From contig JAJRPW010000138.1 of the NCBI GenBank assembly GCA_024280585.1, forward strand, positions 1-10,281: a DNA stretch of 10,281 bases. Direction: 5' to 3'. The notes beneath the pieces were generated by a model that saw only the letters and a list, made by a program, of their open reading frames with translations, made no database searches and was not told the origin of the DNA. The position numbers and the translations under genes are program-made. This DNA is from Alphaproteobacteria bacterium (GTDB lineage: Bacteria > Pseudomonadota > Alphaproteobacteria > Rickettsiales > UBA6187). Of the stretch, positions 5,859 through 10,281 are shown one piece after another. Each line of letters starts with the position of its first letter. Position 1 is the stretch's first letter.

Positions 5859-8603
5859 ATGTCTGTTAAATCAAAAATTACCACCACCGCTTTTTTATTA
5901 GCCAGCTTTTCCAGTGTGGCTCATGCGGGTTTGATTGGCAAAACTTCCGGCGAAAACTCCTTAAATTCCAGTATTAATATAAGAAACGCAAATGATACAA
6001 ATCTTTTAATAGAAGAGGTTGTTAAGGGCGATATTGATGCAGTAAAATCCTTGTTGAATCAAGGCGAAAATATAAATTCGCAGGATTATGCAGGCAACAC
6101 GGCATTACATATTGCAGCAAAAACAGGCCGTTCAGATATTGCCAGAGAGCTGCTAAAACATAACGCAAAAACAGACATCATAAATAAACGTAATCTGAAT
6201 GCTTTTCAGGAAGCAATCATGGCGAAAAATATCAACGTAGCCAGGGTGATTAACCCGAACGCACTAATTGGAATTCATACAGAAGCGAGTCTGACAGGCT
6301 TAATCGCAGCTACATCTGCAGTTGCATCCGGCGGAATTACCAGTCCGTTTTTAATCGCAGGCGGAGTTGCGGCAGCCGGTGCAGGCGCAGCAATCGCAGC
6401 CGGTGGTGGCGGTAAAAAAGATTCCGCAAAAGAGGACAGCCCTGGTGCCTCCCCTCCTCCGACTCGAAGACCTCCAAATAACGGTGGCGGAAATGGTGGT
6501 AACGGCGGCCGGCGTGCGCCAATATTCTATCCATCCGAATTTAACCAGCAACATGGAATTGGCCAGGTTAAAGCTGATATTGCCTATAGCCGGGGATATA
6601 CCGGAAAAGGCGTTATTGTTGGCGTTGTAGATGGCGGCGTTCAACTGGACCATCCAGATTTACAAGCAAATATACTAAATTCAGGTTGGGATTTTGAGAA
6701 TAATGATAATGATGCCAGTGATGACAGAGGTCACGGCACACATGTCGCAGGTATTATAGCCGCGGTAAAGGATGGGCGACAATCGCGTTATAACATGCAC
6801 GGAATTGCATATAATGCAAAAATTTTGCCGGTTAAAGTTCTTGATGCAAGCGGCTCTGGTTTTACAAGTAATATTGCCTTGGGTATTGAATATGCCGCAG
6901 ATAACGGGGCAAAAGTCATTAATTTAAGTCTTGGCGGCGCTGGTGTAATGCCTGATATAAAGGCATCTATGCAATATGCTATTAACAAAGGGGTTTTTGT
7001 AGTTGCAGCAGCGGGAAATGATGGCGCGGCTGACCCAATTTATCCAGCTGGATATGCCGCAACAATTAATGATTTAACAAATGCAGCGGCCTTAATAGCA
7101 GTTGGAGCAGTGGATAAACAAAATAATATAGCAAGCTTCAGCAATCGTTGCGGAGTCGCGAAAAACTGGTGCATGGTAGCTCCTGGAGTGGGAATTTTAT
7201 CTACATATATTAATAATAATTATGCAATTTCAAATGGAACTTCAATGGCAGCACCGCATGTGAGCGGCGCAATTGCAGTATTACTTGAACAATCGCCGAA
7301 TTTAAAAGCCGATGATATATATGACATATTACTTATGACCGCAACCGACCTTGGTGCGCCAGGAATTGACGATATTTATGGCCATGGGCTATTGAATTTA
7401 GATAAAGCAACCCAGCCAGTTGGCGCAACTTCAATTGCTCTTAGCGGCGGGGGACTAATTGGTTTGGTGAAATCCTCAATAACTGCAAATGCGGCATTTG
7501 GCGATGCGTTTAGTGCGTCCAATGCCAGTTTTGCAATTCTTGATGCTTATCAAAGGGCGTATACCGTTTCCTTCTCTGATATTGTAGAAAATTCCGCCTC
7601 AATAAAGTTTGATGACATCTTTAAATTTTTTGGTGATGAGCAATTTGATGACGAGATTAGCTTCGGTGATAATATAAAAATTGGCTTCAAAACTATTACT
7701 AAAAATAATTTCAATAAAACAAACAAGGGGGATTTGCTAAAATCCACAAGAGTTTCTCTAACATCTGACCTCGGCAGCAGCAAATTAACAGTAAATTATA
7801 ATGTGCCGGTGGCTGAATCTTTTGGATTTGGTGCAATTGATGCATATGATAATTCACTTTCAGTCGGTAAAAAATCCTCTGGCAACCCATTTTTAGGATT
7901 CGCAGATAATGGGCAAAGCTTCATAAGCGAGATGGAAGGAAAAAATTTCAAAACAAAATTAGTTAGTTTTTATGGGGCGCAAGAGTCCGGAAATAATGTT
8001 ACTGGTTATGCAACTGATTTTTCTTACTCACTCAATAATTTTAACGTAGGCTTACAAGCAGGCTTTATGAACGAAGAAGGTAGCTTTCTTGGCACTAAAT
8101 CAAGCGGAGCTTTTGCCATTGGTGAGCAAACATCAACATGGTTTTATGGAGTTTCCGGTCAGTATAATATATCTTCCGATATAAATCTGTTTGGAGCTTA
8201 TAACGCTGGGATTTCATATCCGCAAACGAGTGCGAAATCTTTGATTAGCGATATTTCAGAAATACAAAGCCAGTCATTTAGTTTGGGTGTTACGAAAGAA
8301 AACAACTTACGCAGGAATGATAAAATTGGCTTAGTTGTTTCACAACCGCTTCGGGTTAGCTCAGGCAGTGCCACATTGGATTTGCCGATATATACCAGTG
8401 CGAATGGGAGTATATACAGGCAGGATTTCACCGCGGATCTTACTCCATCAGGGCGCGAGACGGATATAGAAATGTTCTACTCTACGTCCATAAATGAGGT
8501 GACAAACCTAAAAACGGGTGTTATGTATAGAATTCAGCCTGGCCATAATAAAGATGCGGGCAGTGAGGCTATCTTTATAATTAAATTCAAGCGGGAATTC
8601 TAG
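5859..8603 (+). CDS. Secreted ankyrin-repeat subtilase (S8) with autotransporter-like C-terminus
   Basis: A 914-residue exported protein. In order: Sec signal peptide (1-23, cleavage expected after AHA); two to three ankyrin repeats (about 48-135, with the typical AGNTALHIAAKTGRSDIARELLKHNA at 78-103); an Ala/Gly-rich hydrophobic stretch (144-185); a Pro/Gly-rich linker (186-219); a peptidase S8 domain (about 230-520); and a long beta-rich C-terminal region (about 525-914) ending in Phe. The catalytic triad is complete: Asp258 (VVDGG), His292 (GHGTHVAG), Ser462 (NGTSMAAPHVSG), with oxyanion Asn387 (AAAGNDG). The C-terminal strands and terminal Phe suggest an outer-membrane barrel, so the protease would be displayed or released by type V secretion; the segment AFGDAF...LDAYQRAYTV (546-570) recalls other alphaproteobacterial S8 surface proteases. 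The ATG at 5859 is preferred over TTG at 5841 because AGGA lies five bases upstream and the signal peptide then starts cleanly. Substrate unknown. Confidence 0.88.
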   Translation: MSVKSKITTTAFLLASFSSVAHAGLIGKTSGENSLNSSINIRNANDTNLLIEEVVKGDIDAVKSLLNQGENINSQDYAGNTALHIAAKTGRSDIARELLKHNAKTDIINKRNLNAFQEAIMAKNINVARVINPNALIGIHTEASLTGLIAATSAVASGGITSPFLIAGGVAAAGAGAAIAAGGGGKKDSAKEDSPGASPPPTRRPPNNGGGNGGNGGRRAPIFYPSEFNQQHGIGQVKADIAYSRGYTGKGVIVGVVDGGVQLDHPDLQANILNSGWDFENNDNDASDDRGHGTHVAGIIAAVKDGRQSRYNMHGIAYNAKILPVKVLDASGSGFTSNIALGIEYAADNGAKVINLSLGGAGVMPDIKASMQYAINKGVFVVAAAGNDGAADPIYPAGYAATINDLTNAAALIAVGAVDKQNNIASFSNRCGVAKNWCMVAPGVGILSTYINNNYAISNGTSMAAPHVSGAIAVLLEQSPNLKADDIYDILLMTATDLGAPGIDDIYGHGLLNLDKATQPVGATSIALSGGGLIGLVKSSITANAAFGDAFSASNASFAILDAYQRAYTVSFSDIVENSASIKFDDIFKFFGDEQFDDEISFGDNIKIGFKTITKNNFNKTNKGDLLKSTRVSLTSDLGSSKLTVNYNVPVAESFGFGAIDAYDNSLSVGKKSSGNPFLGFADNGQSFISEMEGKNFKTKLVSFYGAQESGNNVTGYATDFSYSLNNFNVGLQAGFMNEEGSFLGTKSSGAFAIGEQTSTWFYGVSGQYNISSDINLFGAYNAGISYPQTSAKSLISDISEIQSQSFSLGVTKENNLRRNDKIGLVVSQPLRVSSGSATLDLPIYTSANGSIYRQDFTADLTPSGRETDIEMFYSTSINEVTNLKTGVMYRIQPGHNKDAGSEAIFIIKFKREF

Positions 8604-8607
8604 GATA

Positions 8608-9063
8608 ATGTGTGGGCAAGGTGAAGATTTTTCTTTTAGGCAATTAGATGAAATAAGTCCAATAGCCTGTGCTGTTGCTGCACATTCTGCATGCCCGCAG
8701 ATGATTGAACCAGCTCTTTTAGACCTAATGATAAATGCCCTGGAACATGGTAATCTTGGCGTAGATCACGCAGAAAAAAGCCAATGGATTGCATCTGGCG
8801 ATTATACAAGAAAAATAGAAGAACGCCTTCTTTTGTCGAATAATAAAGATAAATTTGTTGAGATGTGCGTTGAAAAAGAAGGTGCGGCGACCAAAGTAAC
8901 CATCACAGATATGGGTGGTGGTTTTGATTGGAAAAAATATTTAGACCAATCAATAGAAAATAACACTCAGGAAAATGGCATGGGTTTTGCCGTTATAAGA
9001 ATGGCACCTGCAAGTCTGGAATATGTCTCGCCAGGAAATAAAGTTATTTATACATTTGAATGA
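8608..9063 (+). CDS. Single-domain GHKL ATP-binding protein (anti-sigma/serine-kinase-like)
   Basis: A 151-residue protein made of one HATPase_c domain of the anti-sigma regulatory factor type. The N box is LLDLMINALEHGNLG (37-51, Asn43 for Mg-ATP). The G1 box is ITDMGGGFDW (99-108, Asp101 contacting adenine), and the G2 box is NGMGFAVIRMA (123-133). This pattern (N-A-x-E-H-G-N-L-G, then D-x-G-x-G-F-D-W and LEYVSPGN) matches small ATP-binding proteins that act alone or at the end of response-regulator phosphatases in proteobacteria; relatives such as RsbW and SpoIIAB phosphorylate an anti-sigma antagonist. No phosphoacceptor or receiver domain and no partner STAS gene is present nearby. It begins four bases after the protease stop with only a weak AGGA close to the ATG, so it is probably co-transcribed and translationally coupled. 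Cytoplasmic; partner unknown. Confidence 0.8.
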   Translation: MCGQGEDFSFRQLDEISPIACAVAAHSACPQMIEPALLDLMINALEHGNLGVDHAEKSQWIASGDYTRKIEERLLLSNNKDKFVEMCVEKEGAATKVTITDMGGGFDWKKYLDQSIENNTQENGMGFAVIRMAPASLEYVSPGNKVIYTFE

Positions 9064-9076
9064 TCTCCAATAAGTT

Positions 9077-9106
9077 TTTACTTGATTTTATAGAAAAATT
9101 TATATA
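9077..9106 (+). promoter_or_regulatory. Predicted promoter of tRNA-Glu
   Basis: TTTACT (9077-9082) and TATATA (9101-9106) are 18 bases apart; TTGATT (9082-9087) with TATAGA (9103-9108) at 15 bases is an alternative. A GC-rich stretch (GCCACGC, 9113-9119) follows, as seen at stable-RNA promoters. Confidence 0.4.
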
Positions 9107-9128
9107 GAAGTAGCCACGCACAGTTTGT

Positions 9129-9203
9129 GGTCCCTTCGTCTAGTGGTTAGGACGCCAGGTTTTCATCCTGGTAACACGAGTTCAAATCTCGTAGGGATCA
9201 CCA
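9129..9203 (+). tRNA. tRNA-Glu (anticodon UUC)
   Basis: A complete 75-base cloverleaf. Acceptor GGTCCCT (9129-9135) pairs with AGGGATC (one G-T). The D arm is 9138-9153. The anticodon stem CCAGG/CCTGG (9155-9159, 9167-9171) holds the loop TTTTCAT with anticodon TTC at 9162-9164. The T arm is CGAG-TTCAAAT-CTCG. Discriminator A is followed by an encoded CCA (9201-9203). It decodes GAA and GAG. It is intact although an integrative element starts directly after it. Confidence 0.97.
9180..9203 (+). other. Inferred attachment site (3' end of tRNA-Glu)
   Basis: P4-type integrases commonly recombine in the T arm and 3' end of tRNA genes. The integrase starts 382 bases after this tRNA and no chromosomal gene lies between, so the 3' end of tRNA-Glu is the probable left attachment site. 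The right copy, needed as proof, is not in the window. Confidence 0.55.
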
Positions 9204-9315
9204 TTTAACCTATTGATTTTGTTCGCTTTTATTCGTTTTACCATTGGTTTTCAACGGCTTAATGCAGTAGTTATTTCACCTTCATTCTTCCATATTTACC
9301 CACAACCAGCACATC

Positions 9316-9339
9316 TGACAGCATAAATGACAGTATAAA
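9316..9339 (+). repeat. Tandem 12-bp direct repeat upstream of the integrase
   Basis: TGACAGCATAAA and TGACAGTATAAA stand head to tail with one mismatch. The position between attachment site and integrase suggests arm-type integrase or excisionase binding sites. Confidence 0.6.
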
Positions 9340-9363
9340 ATGCATATGCTGCAATTTATGCTG
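9319..9363. repeat. 10-bp perfect inverted repeat around a GCATATGC palindrome
   Basis: CAGCATAAAT (9319-9328) is mirrored by ATTTATGCTG (9354-9363). Between them lie the second direct-repeat unit and the 8-bp palindrome GCATATGC (9342-9349). The nesting of motifs suggests a protein-binding array. Confidence 0.55.
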
Positions 9364-9393
9364 CCATTTTTCCTGATCACCTTACTACGCTTA

Positions 9394-9416
9394 GACAATG
9401 GACAATGTGGACAATG
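9394..9416 (+). repeat. Three GACAATG direct repeats
   Basis: GACAATG occurs at 9394-9400, 9401-9407 and 9410-9416, the last two separated by TG. These short, closely phased repeats near an integrase are candidates for arm-type sites. Confidence 0.6.
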
Positions 9417-9447
9417 ATTTTTTATTTAAAAACATCCTATTCATCCC

Positions 9448-9474
9448 TTGCAATATTCTCTGAAAAAATATAAA
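9448..9474 (+). promoter_or_regulatory. Weak candidate integrase promoter
   Basis: TTGCAA (9448-9453) and TATAAA (9469-9474) are 15 bases apart, shorter than ideal. A start near 9481 would give a leader of about 100 bases containing the inverted repeat at 9514-9551. Confidence 0.3.
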
Positions 9475-9513
9475 AAATACGTGTAACCTTCTGGAAATTC
9501 ACGGTATTTTGTT

Positions 9514-9551
9514 CATAGATGCACACGTTCATTCACCGTTGTGTATCTATG
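9514..9551 (+). promoter_or_regulatory. 12-bp inverted repeat in the integrase leader
   Basis: CATAGATGCACA (9514-9525) pairs with TGTGTATCTATG (9540-9551) over 12 positions with one G-U, around a 14-base loop. It ends 33 bases before the integrase ATG and may be an operator or a leader stem-loop limiting integrase expression. No T run follows, so it is not a terminator. Confidence 0.5.
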
Positions 9552-9584
9552 ACCTTGTATTTTAACCAAACTCGGAGAATTGAC

Positions 9585-10281
9585 ATGAAATTGAATAATA
9601 TAAAAATTAAAAACGCAAAGCCTCAAGAGAAAATGTACCGCCTTTCAGATGGTGGCAGCCTATATCTGGAGATAAACGCTAACGGTTCTAAATATTGGCG
9701 TATGAATTACCGTTTCAATAATAAGCGCAGGCAAGTCGCATTTGGTAAATATCCTGTAATTTCATTGCAAGAAGCGCGCGATATGCGTTTGGAAGCACAA
9801 AAGCTGCTTGCAAAAGGCATTGATCCAGTTGAAAACAAGCGTCAAAAGAAAATAGAACATGCAATACAGCATGAGAATAATTTTGAAGCTGTTGCTCGTG
9901 AATGGCACTCTCAAATGCTTCATACATGGCAACCAAAACATGCAGAAATGATCTTAAGTCGCTTAACTCGATATATTTTTCCTATTGTTGGACAGAAACC
10001 AATTAGCGAAATTACGCCACCTGAATTACTACAAGCACTCAAACCAATGGAAAAAGCAGGAAATCTACATACAGCACACCGTATGAAGCAAACATCTGGC
10101 CAAATATTCCGTTATGCAGTTGCTACAGGCAGAGCAGAACGAGATGTTACCCAAGACTTAAGAGGAGCATTGAAACCTAAAAGCAGCACTCCTCTTGATC
10201 ATCTTGTAGAAAAAGAATTACCTGATTTCTTGAGTAAACTTAATCTCTATGATCTCAGTAAAGATGAAGATGGATATAATG
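9585..10281 (+). CDS. P4-type tyrosine integrase, N-terminal 232 residues, open at window edge
   Basis: Site-specific recombinase that integrates and excises the element at tRNA-Glu. The arm-DNA-binding domain (about 1-90) shows the family pattern: YRLSDGGSLYLEINANGSKYW (18-38), RRQVAFGKYPVISLQEAR (48-65) and AQKLLAKGIDPVENK (71-85). The core-binding helical domain (about 97-195) carries FEAVAREWHSQML (100-112) and HTAHRMKQTSGQIFRYAVA (162-180). The catalytic domain, with its Arg-His-Arg-Tyr residues, has only begun at the edge, so intactness cannot be judged. The ATG has a CGGAGA ribosome-binding site about seven bases upstream. It is transcribed away from the tRNA. The leader and upstream region are full of repeats that may bind the protein itself, giving autoregulation. 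Confidence 0.93.
   Translation, partial: MKLNNIKIKNAKPQEKMYRLSDGGSLYLEINANGSKYWRMNYRFNNKRRQVAFGKYPVISLQEARDMRLEAQKLLAKGIDPVENKRQKKIEHAIQHENNFEAVAREWHSQMLHTWQPKHAEMILSRLTRYIFPIVGQKPISEITPPELLQALKPMEKAGNLHTAHRMKQTSGQIFRYAVATGRAERDVTQDLRGALKPKSSTPLDHLVEKELPDFLSKLNLYDLSKDEDGYN

Larger units (their letters stand above)
9204..10281 (+). mobile_element. Left end of an integrative element in tRNA-Glu
   Basis: From the tRNA end onward the sequence holds 381 bases without a gene but with several direct and inverted repeats, then a P4-type integrase. This is the standard left boundary of a tRNA-borne genomic island or prophage-like element. Cargo and right end lie outside the window, so its class is open. 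Confidence 0.7.

Noticed and set aside
6337..6653. Open frames on both strands inside the Gly-rich part of the protease gene
   Set aside because: They are by-products of the repetitive GC-rich codons in a clearly coding frame; compositions are not protein-like.
9204..9584. CRISPR array or toxin-antitoxin gene in the gap before the integrase
   Set aside because: Repeats are too short and lack spacers of constant length, and no open frame of useful length with a ribosome-binding site is present.
9715..9936. Minus-strand open frame of 73 codons
   Set aside because: Antisense to the integrase arm domain, which is unmistakable in the other strand.

Overview
The window looks like a piece of an AT-rich alphaproteobacterial chromosome. 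The strongest sign is the minus-strand series dgt - argS - SPOR-domain protein - nagZ beside a divergent erpA, a neighbourhood typical of alphaproteobacteria. The SPOR protein also carries the alphaproteobacterial 'KPEDPGGM...V..RDKSVYD' stretch. The low GC and an ankyrin-repeat secreted protein would fit a host-associated lineage, but that is inference and the genus cannot be named from sequence alone.

Layout. Positions 1-3255 (minus): the start of nagZ (open at the left edge), a membrane-anchored SPOR protein and argS, packed with overlapping ends. Positions 3364-3838 (plus): a promoter and a TTG-started gene for a small, charged protein I do not recognise, splitting the usual dgt-argS pair. 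Positions 3839-3980: a 142-bp palindromic, MITE-like element with a TAA target duplication. It sits exactly in what must have been the overlapping stop codons of two convergent genes. Positions 3980-5233 (minus): dgt. Positions 5234-5396: a divergent control region with a dgt promoter, a 17-bp palindrome and a 15-bp stem-loop. Positions 5397-5732 (plus): erpA. Positions 5859-8603 (plus): a large secreted protein that combines a signal peptide, ankyrin repeats, an Ala/Gly-rich hydrophobic segment, a subtilisin-family protease domain and a C-terminal region resembling an outer-membrane barrel. Positions 8608-9063 (plus): a single-domain GHKL ATP-binding (anti-sigma-like) protein, four bases downstream. 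Positions 9129-9203: tRNA-Glu(UUC). Positions 9204-10281: the left end of an integrative element, with a repeat-rich attachment and control segment followed by a P4-type tyrosine integrase that runs off the right edge.

How the parts relate. The left half is core housekeeping: cell-wall recycling, septal peptidoglycan binding, arginyl-tRNA charging, dNTP homeostasis and Fe-S cluster delivery. The accessory layer consists of the palindromic element, the unrecognised gene at 3404, the ankyrin-subtilase protein with its ATPase neighbour, and the tRNA-Glu island. The ankyrin-subtilase architecture and the element in the stop codons are the most unusual points. The island's cargo lies beyond the window.
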